Positions 1 through 5,181 of a DNA stretch of 6,079 bases are shown here, piece after piece (within the stretch, counting starts at the first letter, position 1; every line of letters starts with the position of its first letter). Both the position numbers and the translations under genes were made by a program. The notes under the pieces are model-generated. The model did not search any database. It was not told the origin of the DNA and worked only from the letters and a program-made list of their open reading frames with translations. Source of the stretch: a bacterium (lineage in GTDB: Bacteria; Atribacterota; JS1; SB-45; 34-128); NCBI GenBank assembly GCA_018894595.1, contig JAHIPN010000096.1, positions 1-6,079 of the forward strand, written 5' to 3'.

Positions 1-98
1 AAAAAATTAATGCTCAACCATCAGAAATTACACAAGAATATCAGAAATGGAAAAAATATATTATGGAGTGTGTTGAGAAACTCAGGAAAAATTCATAA
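1..98 (+). CDS. C-terminal end of an unknown protein (partial, 5' end outside window)
   Basis: The third forward frame is open from the window edge to a TAA at 96-98 and gives about 31 residues. They form a charged, plausibly helical tail (contains SEITQEYQKWKKY and VEKLRKNS). The other two forward frames are less protein-like, and one stops at once. The stop lies 15 bases before the next start codon, so the two genes are probably co-transcribed. Too little is present to assign a family or function. Support comes only from composition and tight spacing, and no start is visible. Confidence 0.5.
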   Translation, partial: KINAQPSEITQEYQKWKKYIMECVEKLRKNS

Positions 99-113
99 AT
101 TGGATAAAGGAAA

Positions 114-407
114 ATGAAAAGTCGATTTATAAAATATTTTGTCATTTTAAGCATTTTAATCTTATTTGGAGCAATAGCTGAATGGCCTTTTGGTTATTAT
201 ACTCTCTTAAGATGGATAACTTGTATCGCATCTATTTTAGTGGCTTTTCAAGCTTTTGAGAAAAATATCGACTGGGCGAAAGTAGTATTTATAGTTATTG
301 CCATACTTTTTAATCCTTTAGTTCCCATTTATTTATCTCGGAGTACTTGGATACCTTTGGACATTATAACAGCAATATTTTTTATAATTGCCTTAAGAAT
401 ATTGTAA
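114..407 (+). CDS. Small integral membrane protein, DUF6804-like
   Basis: This 97-residue protein is almost entirely hydrophobic. Four membrane segments can be drawn at about residues 6-22, 28-47, 56-73 and 80-96, with short polar links. The pattern WPFGYYTLLRW (24-34), then ILFNPLVPIYL (64-74), then a W and an acidic residue before the last helix, matches what I remember of small DUF6804-type membrane proteins; no role is known for that family. The usual length is about 90-100 residues, so the gene looks complete. The start ATG has AAAGGA at 106-111, an unusually short spacing of two bases, but no better in-frame start exists. It follows the partial gene by 15 bases. Family naming is from memory; the membrane topology is visible directly. 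Confidence 0.8.
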   Translation: MKSRFIKYFVILSILILFGAIAEWPFGYYTLLRWITCIASILVAFQAFEKNIDWAKVVFIVIAILFNPLVPIYLSRSTWIPLDIITAIFFIIALRIL

Positions 408-545
408 GAATAACACGAGAATAAATTATATATATTTAACTAAACAATAAATAAATTATTAGCAATAAAGATTTTTAGTTATAACTTTGCGAGGAAAACG
501 AAAGGAATTTAAAACATAGGAGAAATTTTTAAAGTTTTTAAGTAT

Positions 546-552
546 GAGGTGG
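546..552 (+). promoter_or_regulatory. Ribosome binding site that sets the GTG 558 start
   Basis: GAGGTGG ends five bases before GTG 558, a normal Shine-Dalgarno distance. The longer reading frame would begin at GTG 549, which lies inside this site and therefore cannot use it. This favours the shorter product. An ATG at 544 opens only a five-codon frame in another phase and is not considered a gene. Confidence 0.65.
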
Positions 553-557
553 AAAAT

Positions 558-1370
558 GTGAATATTTTAAATATATTTTTTAAGACCAAAGAAGAAAAGA
601 AATACAATGTTATTCTGAAGGAAACCTTTATTCCTATTATAGAAAAAATAAATTCTTTTGAAGAAGAAGAATTAAAATCATTTAAAAAAACTGCAAGTTG
701 GCTATTAAAAGGAAGAGATGATGTCGGTGAATTTGAGAAAATGATAAAAGACAAATGGGGACTTTTGAAAATAATCTTTAATGCTTCAGAACATTCTCTT
801 CGCCGTGTTTTATTTTATTCACCTGAAGAATTATCTTTTAGAAAACATCTTTCAAGCAAAGAAATAGATATTTGGATATATAAAGTATCTTTAGCATTAA
901 TTTCATATTCAAGTATTCCTGGAAGCGTAAAGGATACTCCTAAAAACGATATAATTAACAACTTATATAGAGATACTTGGAGTAAATATATAAAAGAGGT
1001 TCTTAAAGCTTATAATAAAATTTATAAGAAAAATATTTTAATATGTAACCTTGAACACTATGTGAGTGGCCTTAAAGAAGATTTGCAGCAAGGATATTCA
1101 ACATCAATGAATTTAAATAAAGTAAATGAAATGATGTTTCGAGATTTCGTTATTATTGGAAGAGAATTAATAGAAGAAATATGGCGAGAGAAAGTTAATG
1201 AGAACGAATTACAAGAGAATATACCTTATATAAAAGATTTGAATAGTCTAAGTCCATCAGTTAGAAAAATATATTTTTTAGGGACAAGAATATGGCAAGT
1301 ACATAAACAAAGAGTGCAGCCATTTATTGAAAATTTAGACAAAGATGTAGAGTATGGTTTTTCCAGATAA
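558..1370 (+). CDS. Hypothetical soluble helical protein, 270 residues
   Basis: I do not recognise this protein. From the preferred GTG start it is 270 residues, with no signal peptide and no membrane segment. It is rich in Lys, Glu, Ile and Leu, and most of it looks alpha-helical. A long charged helix covers the first 60 or so residues (includes KINSFEEEELKSFKK). The middle contains the more distinctive EHSLRRVLFYSPEEL and SIPGSVKDTP, and the C-terminal third contains LSPSVRKIYFLGTRIWQVHKQR. I see no catalytic motif, nucleotide-binding loop or zinc ligands. Its base composition is very AT-rich (14 G/C in bases 841-900), like the other native-looking genes here. The 150-base gap upstream and 241-base gap downstream suggest its own transcript. 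It is likely a real gene, because the frame is long, open and preceded by a good ribosome site. Function is unknown. Confidence 0.85.
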   Translation: MNILNIFFKTKEEKKYNVILKETFIPIIEKINSFEEEELKSFKKTASWLLKGRDDVGEFEKMIKDKWGLLKIIFNASEHSLRRVLFYSPEELSFRKHLSSKEIDIWIYKVSLALISYSSIPGSVKDTPKNDIINNLYRDTWSKYIKEVLKAYNKIYKKNILICNLEHYVSGLKEDLQQGYSTSMNLNKVNEMMFRDFVIIGRELIEEIWREKVNENELQENIPYIKDLNSLSPSVRKIYFLGTRIWQVHKQRVQPFIENLDKDVEYGFSR

Positions 1371-1394
1371 AGTAAATACCTGGACATTAAATAT

Positions 1395-1403
1395 AAAGGA
1401 GAT
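1395..1403 (+). promoter_or_regulatory. Strong ribosome binding site of an interrupted gene
   Basis: AAAGGAGAT lies an ideal eight bases (counted from GGAG) before ATG 1410. The site is too good to be casual, yet the frame it serves stops after 12 codons because an inverted-repeat element begins at 1426. It is best read as the surviving front end of a broken gene. Confidence 0.55.
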
Positions 1404-1409
1404 TTTAAA

Positions 1410-1564
1410 ATGAAGGAAAGACATAGGGTTAAATCTTTATTCTGTTAGTTAAATCTTTATTCTTGACAAATAATTTAATTAACTGTCAAGAATAAAGATT
1501 TAACCCCAAGAATTCTTTTTATATACGAAGCAAAGCTTTGGAAGAAGCTCTGCAACGAGCATAA
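1410..1564 (+). pseudogene. Remnant of a small gene interrupted by an inverted-repeat element
   Basis: An ATG at 1410 with a near-perfect ribosome site starts MKERH, after which the reading frame runs into the repeat element (1426-1506) and stops at TAG 1446-1448. Past the element, an open frame from 1508 encodes KNSFYIRSKALEEALQRA and ends at TAA 1562-1564; it looks like an ordinary helical C-terminus. This second piece is in a different phase from the first, and there is no proof that the two belonged to one gene. The reading is that a short gene was destroyed by insertion and perhaps partly deleted. Alternatively the 12-codon frame is a translated leader peptide; the good ribosome site fits either view. 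Confidence 0.35.
1426..1506. mobile_element. MITE-like or collapsed insertion element with perfect 21-bp inverted arms
   Basis: The arms at 1448-1468 and 1484-1504 are perfect reverse complements over 21 bases (the left arm begins GTTAAATC and ends CTTGACA), separated by a 15-base AT-only-plus-one-C loop. A second, partial copy of the left arm lies just upstream (1428-1443 equals 1448-1463, period 20). This outer copy is preceded by GGG, which pairs with CCC after the right arm, so 1426-1443 can pair with 1489-1506 over 18 bases. No coding capacity remains. A flush GGG...CCC boundary is what two insertion-element ends joined after loss of the middle would look like. The stem is too AT-rich for a typical terminator and has no adjoining T-run. 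I saw no clear target-site duplication. Confidence 0.55.
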
Positions 1565-1596
1565 AAGGAACTTTAACGATAATAGTTGGCTAAAAA

Positions 1597-1607
1597 AAGG
1601 AGGTGAT
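1597..1607 (+). promoter_or_regulatory. Near-complete anti-16S ribosome site fixing the ATG 1612 start
   Basis: AAGGAGGTGAT is an almost complete complement of the 16S rRNA 3' end and lies just ahead of ATG 1612. The longer frame would start at GTG 1603, which is inside this site and so is not the real start. High expression is expected wherever the gene is transcribed. Confidence 0.8.
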
Positions 1608-1611
1608 ACAA

Positions 1612-1908
1612 ATGGGGGAAGTTATTCAACAATTTCTACCATTGATTATAATATCCATTCCAATTATGTTTATTTGCCGTAGCTTAGCAAAAGAGAAGGG
1701 CAAAGATGTTACTTTATGGACTATTCTCGGCCTTATTCCTGGCATAAATATTTATTCATTACTTTACTTGTTTGGTGCTTCAAGTACAATTTTGGAAGGA
1801 AAAATAGATAAGATTTTATCTCAAATGAAGATGATGCAACAAATTACTTCAATAGAGAAAAAAAATAAGGAAGAGAATATAAAAGAAGTGGAAGGAGAAG
1901 AGATTTAA
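1612..1908 (+). CDS. Small two-helix membrane protein with charged C-terminal tail, 98 residues
   Basis: Residues 8-23 and about 34-56 form two membrane helices. They are joined by a basic link (RSLAKEKGKD) that should face the cytoplasm by the positive-inside rule. The second helix carries WTILGLIPGINIYSLLYLFGAS, a pattern I recall from small uncharacterised bacterial membrane proteins in which LWTILGLIP and a following N are conserved. It is followed by LEGKIDKIL and a Lys/Glu-rich tail (residues 64-98) that could form a short coiled coil. No enzymatic motif is visible. The gene follows the inverted-repeat element and the broken gene by about 50 bases and is flanked downstream by an AT-rich inverted repeat. 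It is probably a monocistronic or orphan gene. Function unknown; the coding call is firm because of the ribosome site. Confidence 0.82.
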   Translation: MGEVIQQFLPLIIISIPIMFICRSLAKEKGKDVTLWTILGLIPGINIYSLLYLFGASSTILEGKIDKILSQMKMMQQITSIEKKNKEENIKEVEGEEI

Positions 1909-1923
1909 AACTGTTTAAACTTT

Positions 1924-1965
1924 ATTTTATTTCGATTGATGATATAGCTATAACGAAAATAAAAT
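1924..1965 (+). terminator. AT-rich inverted repeat after the small membrane protein gene (weak terminator candidate)
   Basis: ATTTTATTTCG at 1924-1934 pairs with CGAAAATAAAAT at 1954-1965 apart from one unpaired base. The 19-base loop itself contains the palindrome TATAGCTATA (1943-1952). The position, 16 bases after the stop at 1908, suits transcription termination. The stem is very A/T rich, however, and there is no T-tract after it, so function is uncertain. It could equally be an edge of the neighbouring repeat debris. Confidence 0.25.
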
Positions 1966-1969
1966 TAAA

Positions 1970-1996
1970 TGTGACAGGGAACGGTTCTTTGACACA
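1970..1996. repeat. REP-like imperfect palindrome (27 bp)
   Basis: The sequence reads TGTGACAGGGAAC-G-GTTCTTTGACACA. TGTG pairs with CACA, CA with TG and GAAC with GTTC around a single central G. The unmatched positions are one A/A pair and two G/T pairs. Sequences of the type GTGACAGGGGACGGTTC are, from memory, common intergenic repeats in Clostridia and Bacilli and are associated with REP-type tyrosine transposases. It lies 121 bases before the helicase start, close to where base composition changes, so it may mark the left boundary of the acquired segment. Confidence 0.5.
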
Positions 1997-2107
1997 TTGC
2001 GCAAATAGGTATGAATAAATAGAGAAGTCCCTATTAAAATTATTCGGTCGCAACGTTGTATATGCTTGGAACGTTATGCAAAGCTACGGATAACAAATTT
2101 ACAGATT

Positions 2108-2111
2108 GGAG
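2108..2111 (+). promoter_or_regulatory. Ribosome site choosing ATG 2118 for the helicase
   Basis: GGAG ends six bases before ATG 2118. The frame could be extended to TTG 2106, but that codon overlaps this site, and ATG 2124 would be 12 bases away. ATG 2118 is therefore preferred. Confidence 0.55.
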
Positions 2112-2117
2112 TGGACG

Positions 2118-3884
2118 ATGAGTATGCATCAAAAAATAATGAGCCACTTGATTGAGGCCATCAAACAGGAGAGACAGCGGATCGAAGAGCCGAAGAATCG
2201 ATCCAGATATTTCATCTTCAGTAAGGTTAATGAACGAGATGATAGGGATGGTTATTCTGTCACATTTGAAAATGCACCAAACCGTGTTCTCCGAGATGCC
2301 ATGTGGTCAGCTCGTCAAGGCACATCATCGTTATTTAGAGTTGGCGATATTTTCATTTCAGGGGTAATGGAAATTACATCAGAGGGAATATGCGTATTCT
2401 TTTCTGTAGATGAGATCGATCGCCTCAACATCGACATTGCAGCCCTAAAACGAATAACTGATATAGGGATTGACTACATCATGGATAATCGTGAGCTAAC
2501 CGAACAGCTCTTGACTTTCCTCGAATCGAGAGTACATCTTGAAAATCAGTTTTTGGAACCGTTGACACAGTACACAAACGTAATTTCCATGAAATCCATA
2601 GGAAGTTTAATTGCTTGTCCAGATATTAACCCATCTCAGAGACATGGAATTGAGAAAGCCCTGTCCCAGAAAGTGACTTTCTTCTGGGGACCTCCTGGAA
2701 CTGGAAAGACAAAAACGATGGGGACTCTTGCAGCCAGTTTGATTAAAAATAAGAAACGAGTCCTGTTAACTAGTCTGTCAAATATGGCGCTAGATCAACT
2801 TCTCTTAAAAACTTTGGAGCCACTCGGGTGTGATGCTTCTCATATCTCGATCGCTCGGCTAGGCAGCACTATGGACGAAAAATGCCAAGGCTTTAGTCGG
2901 GATGCTTTTAAGAGATCAATTTTTGGAGCCAAGAGGGCGGGGATGCGGTGGAGTGAACATGTCAAACATGCCTCCTTAGTTGCAGGAAATTTTGCTATGC
3001 TCACTTTTCCACGTGCGGCTAATCCTGGACAATTTGACTACGTAATAGCCGATGAGGTATCAATGGCAAGTATTCCATCGCTAATAGCTGCTAGTTTTTT
3101 TTCCACGACTGGAATTGTGGTTGGAGGGGATCCTTACCAGTTGCCACCAATCTATCCAGAGGATGCTGAGGAACCAAATGAGTGGTTTCGCTCAAATGTT
3201 TTCGAGAAAGCGGGGATTAAGCAATCGGATGACCCTCGAGCTGCTTTTCTTGATACTCAGTATCGAATGCAACACGAAATAGCAGACCTTGTAAGCGAGA
3301 TGTTTTACAAGAAGGTGGGCGGTTTGAAAACAGGAATTAATCCTTTAGCTTCAATAGGAGGTTTCAGTGGTCGAGTAGTTTTTATCCATAGTCCTGGAGC
3401 GGTGGAGACAGTTGGAGCAGATTACCTCGATGCTGAGGAACATCGCCGTTTTAACGAAGTGCATGCTGAGTCTGTCATCAAGGCGGTTTGGGTTGCTCTA
3501 AAACAGGGTGTCAAGTCTTCTGATATAGGCATTATCGCACCTTACAATGCCCAAGTTGTAAATATTTTGAAAAAACTTCATCAGTTCTCCCGACAGAATA
3601 CTTTGGACATCGCTGGTCTGAAGGTTTCCACTGTTCATTCTTTTCAGGGGCAAGAGAGGCGTATGATTGTTGTAGATTTTACCGATGATAATGTGAGGCC
3701 TACTCATCTTACAGCAAAATGGCAACTGATTAATGTGGCACTCTCCAGAGCTAAAGAGCAGTTAGTCATAGTAGGCAATTACGACTACTTGATGAACAAA
3801 GAATACTTTAATGAGAAAGAAATAGAAATTTTTAAACGACTTCTGAAACATGCTAAATTGCAAAGAGAAAGTGATGAAGAATAA
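2118..3884 (+). CDS. Superfamily 1 DNA/RNA helicase, Upf1/Dna2-like (AAA_11/AAA_12 type), 588 residues
   Basis: This is an ATP-driven nucleic-acid helicase or translocase of the SF1 DNA2/NAM7 type. The motifs run in the expected order, numbered from ATG 2118: Walker A GPPGTGKT at 191-198; motif Ia region LLTSLSNMALDQLL (about 216-229), where Upf1-type proteins have the A-x-SN-x-A-D element; Walker B DEVS at 312-315; motif III GGDPYQLPP around 337-344; QYRMQ at 381-385; motif V TVHSFQGQE at 505-513; and motif VI NVALSRAK at 539-546. All key ATPase residues (K197, D312, E313, Q341, R383, R544) are present. The first 170 or so residues hold no named motif and may form the substrate-binding N-domain. 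There is no nuclease domain, so this is not a RecB-type or Cas4-fused form. Departures from consensus are V for A in Walker B and Q for H after QYRM. G+C is clearly higher than in the neighbours (28 of 60 in 2881-2940, against 14 of 60 in 841-900), which suggests recent acquisition. Whether it acts in repair, RNA metabolism or phage defence cannot be told from the sequence. Confidence 0.95.
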   Translation: MSMHQKIMSHLIEAIKQERQRIEEPKNRSRYFIFSKVNERDDRDGYSVTFENAPNRVLRDAMWSARQGTSSLFRVGDIFISGVMEITSEGICVFFSVDEIDRLNIDIAALKRITDIGIDYIMDNRELTEQLLTFLESRVHLENQFLEPLTQYTNVISMKSIGSLIACPDINPSQRHGIEKALSQKVTFFWGPPGTGKTKTMGTLAASLIKNKKRVLLTSLSNMALDQLLLKTLEPLGCDASHISIARLGSTMDEKCQGFSRDAFKRSIFGAKRAGMRWSEHVKHASLVAGNFAMLTFPRAANPGQFDYVIADEVSMASIPSLIAASFFSTTGIVVGGDPYQLPPIYPEDAEEPNEWFRSNVFEKAGIKQSDDPRAAFLDTQYRMQHEIADLVSEMFYKKVGGLKTGINPLASIGGFSGRVVFIHSPGAVETVGADYLDAEEHRRFNEVHAESVIKAVWVALKQGVKSSDIGIIAPYNAQVVNILKKLHQFSRQNTLDIAGLKVSTVHSFQGQERRMIVVDFTDDNVRPTHLTAKWQLINVALSRAKEQLVIVGNYDYLMNKEYFNEKEIEIFKRLLKHAKLQRESDEE

Positions 3885-3942
3885 AAACGAATAAACGCTG
3901 CTCATCACCTTACACGGTGTAAAAGACTAAGCTTGAATAATA

Positions 3943-4176
3943 AATGGGGACACATCTCATTTTCTTAGACAATTAATATTTTATTTTTAAATTAGATAAA
4001 TAGGGAAGGGGTACCAAGTCAATAATTCGGTAACTTTTTATGTAAAACCTATAGAACCTGAGGAGTTTTTTAACCGGATGGTTGAGGCTTTAGGTTATTA
4101 TTATAGATAGACGTACTAAAGGAAGACCTCGTAAAAGGGAAAGCTAAGCAATAATAAAAATAGGATGTGTCCATTA
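3943..4176. mobile_element. Internally deleted insertion sequence with both ends retained
   Basis: GGACACATC at 3948-3956 is a perfect inverted match of GATGTGTCC at 4164-4172. The similarity extends imperfectly on both sides: outward to AATGG at each edge and inward to an ATTTT tract, with small gaps. Between the ends lies the C-terminal fragment of a transposase at the right-hand side, which is where it would sit in an intact element. At about 230 bases the element is far too short for a working one, so most of the transposase has been lost. It follows the helicase stop by about 60 bases. I saw no clear target-site duplication. Confidence 0.6.
4000..4147 (+). pseudogene. Transposase C-terminal fragment with frameshift
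   Basis: From 4000 the frame reads GKGYQVNNSVTFYV, then KPIEPEEFFNRMVEALGYYY, and stops at TAG 4108-4110. One base out of phase, RRTKGRPRKRES follows directly from 4109 to a TAA at 4145-4147. The basic GRPRK tail is typical of the extreme C-termini of DDE-type transposases, so a single-base insertion near 4105-4109 probably broke a continuous tail. There is no start codon or catalytic core, and it lies inside the inverted ends of the deleted insertion sequence. I cannot assign the IS family with confidence. Confidence 0.55.
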
Positions 4177-4313
4177 AAATTAAAACGTAAAATATAGGAT
4201 TCAGCCTGTTTAGACCAGACCCCTTATTACCCTTTAAAAACAAACTAACCGTAATAAATTAATAACAATAAAATATGAAATACTACTTTAAATAAATTAA
4301 AGGATGTACTTCT
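4177..4313. other. Intergenic spacer with a short G+C-rich patch
   Basis: Mostly A/T, with no frame worth reporting. The one compositional outlier is 4199-4226, which contains TTTAGACCAGACCCC; its complement GGGGTCTGGTCTAAA looks superficially like the G-rich end of the insertion element just upstream. It might be another worn terminal repeat, but there is no partner. The last 15 bases carry the ribosome site (AAAGGA) of the following gene. Confidence 0.3.
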
Positions 4314-4571
4314 ATGAATAATTCAAACAGATCTAATTTTAAAAAATTAAAAGAATTAATTTCTAATGATGAAGTTTTACTACTCCCTCATAAAAAATAC
4401 AAAAAACTTCTCCAAGTAATATTTTATTCAAGGTGTAGTAGTCAAAAGTTCTTTGAAAAAGCTTATAAAAATAAAGAATTAGTGCTTCAATTTGGTAAAT
4501 TTGGCCCAAGAGTAGGATATCCTTTATCATGGGAAGAAGCTTTATATAATTATCTAAACAATAAAACTTAA
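4314..4571 (+). CDS. Hypothetical small basic protein, 85 residues, faintly WGR-like
   Basis: The ATG is preceded by AAAGGA at 4299-4304, nine bases upstream, and composition matches the AT-rich native genes. The protein is Lys-rich with no membrane segment. Residues 43-82 run QKFFEKAYKNKELVLQ, then FGKFGPRVGYPLSWEEALYN. This order (F-F/Y-E, a short beta strand V/L-L-Q, then G-x-x-G and a helix with EEA) resembles the WGR domain that accompanies poly-ADP-ribose polymerases and MolR-type regulators. The signature W-G-R itself is replaced by F-G-K, so the similarity is only suggestive. A full WGR domain is about 80 residues, so length is compatible. Alternatively it is an unrelated orphan. It sits between two decayed transposase remnants. 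Confidence 0.6.
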   Translation: MNNSNRSNFKKLKELISNDEVLLLPHKKYKKLLQVIFYSRCSSQKFFEKAYKNKELVLQFGKFGPRVGYPLSWEEALYNYLNNKT

Positions 4572-4635
4572 GCATTTTAACATATTTTTTAAATGTAATT
4601 AAATTTGAAAATGATAAAAATATTTAGTGTCATGA

Positions 4636-4674
4636 GGACGGTTTTACTAGCTCAATAATTCGGTAAGTTTTTAT
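4636..4674 (+). pseudogene. Second decayed copy of the transposase C-terminal segment
   Basis: Bases 4652-4674 repeat 4019-4041 with a single C-to-G difference over 23 positions, in the same reading phase. The translation is GRFY-stop-LNNSVSFY, against GKGYQVNNSVTFY in the first copy, with TAG in place of the glutamine codon CAA. The upstream bases (GGACGG...TAC against GGAAGG...TAC) are also similar. Beyond 4674 similarity fades, apart from a possible CTGATGAG/CTGAGGAG match. This marks an older, more eroded insertion of a related element. No inverted ends were recognised around it. Confidence 0.45.
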
Positions 4675-5023
4675 AACTTTTCGTTAAGTCTGATGAGTCC
4701 AGGTTTAAATGTCTTCTTAAATAATTATAATATGGCAGGAGACAGACTTTTTTTAAACTTTTATTATATTTTAATAAGAAATTATAGTTTGTTAAATTTT
4801 GCGACTTGCTCCAAATATCTATCAGGAGAAAGGTGCATTTTTATTTTCCGCCTTAGGTGTATTTTAGCTTACCATTTCCAATTTACTTTACTCTTGAGAC
4901 TAAAAGGGAGTTTGGTACCACTAGAGCAGAGAAGGGTACAGAAGATAATTTTTTAAATAAACATCCTATATTAATTAAATAAAATACTAAAAAACTTTCC
5001 GGAATCCTTGCATTAAAAGAGTA

Positions 5024-5064
5024 GGGGTTTTTAAATAAGTTTTTGAAAAAAGAGGGTTTTTAAA
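5024..5064 (+). repeat. GGGTTTTTAAA direct repeat, period 29
   Basis: GGGTTTTTAAA occurs at 5025-5035 and again at 5054-5064. Each copy is preceded by an AGAG-type purine run and followed by an A/T tract with TTT. The block runs into TTTGTCGAATA. I have the impression of having seen similar composite leaders repeated in clostridial intergenic regions, but cannot verify this here. Confidence 0.45.
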
Positions 5065-5069
5065 AGATT

Positions 5070-5076
5070 TGTCGAA
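5070..5076 (+). promoter_or_regulatory. Candidate Spo0A box (TGTCGAA)
   Basis: TGTCGAA is the classical core of the Spo0A-binding site of endospore formers. It occurs here once, 106 bases before the start at 5182, in the context TTTGTCGAATA. I noticed no other exact copy in the window. A single 7-mer can arise by chance, and no good sigma-A promoter pair is visible with it, so a regulatory role is possible but unproven. Confidence 0.35.
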
Positions 5077-5181
5077 TAGTGAATATATAACGTTCTATCA
5101 CCCAATTTAAGATAACTTACTTTCTTTTTTGCTTACGAGAGAATAGAATTCATAATAGTGAGTCCTTATGAGAGGTAATTT

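Larger units (their letters stand above)
4572..5181. other. 610-base stretch without a convincing gene
   Basis: It holds the worn transposase segment (4636-4674) and an open frame from 4693 to 4956 that I do not accept as a gene. It also holds an AT-rich spacer (4957-4995) and a leader-like block (about 4996-5090) with a direct repeat and a Spo0A-type box. No RNA gene or strong terminator was seen. Confidence 0.5.

Noticed and set aside
544..561. Five-codon frame ATG...TGA overlapping the GTG 558 start, as a translationally coupled leader
   Set aside because: It has no ribosome site of its own, and its bases are explained by the GAGGTGG site of the real gene.
509..754. Minus-strand open frame opposite the start of the 270-residue gene
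   Set aside because: Ser/Phe-rich complement of a Lys/Glu-rich coding region, with no ribosome site; an antisense shadow.
1463..1468. TTGACA in the hairpin arm as a -35 promoter box
   Set aside because: No matching -10 box lies at normal spacing, and the hexamer is part of the inverted-repeat arm, present on both strands.
2004..2035. AATAGG...CCTATT inverted repeat upstream of the helicase
   Set aside because: A six-base arm with a 20-base gap is expected by chance in AT-rich DNA.
2152..2367. Second + strand frame inside the helicase gene
   Set aside because: It overlaps the helicase frame, whose motifs prove it is the coding one.
3498..3725. Minus-strand frame inside the helicase
   Set aside because: It is antisense to helicase motifs V and VI and has no independent support.
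3910..3922. TTACAC-G-GTGTAA palindrome after the helicase stop, considered as terminator or operator
   Set aside because: Only six base pairs around one base, with no T-run. It is too short for a terminator, and no second copy suggests an operator.
4363..4575. Minus-strand frame opposite the 85-residue gene
   Set aside because: No ribosome site, and the composition is an antisense artefact; the + strand frame has a good start.
4693..4956. 87-codon open frame on the + strand
   Set aside because: It has no ribosome site, and its translation is an unconvincing mixture rich in Phe, Leu, Tyr and Arg. The frame continues upstream in phase with the decayed transposase copy, so it looks like leftover open frame in eroded DNA.
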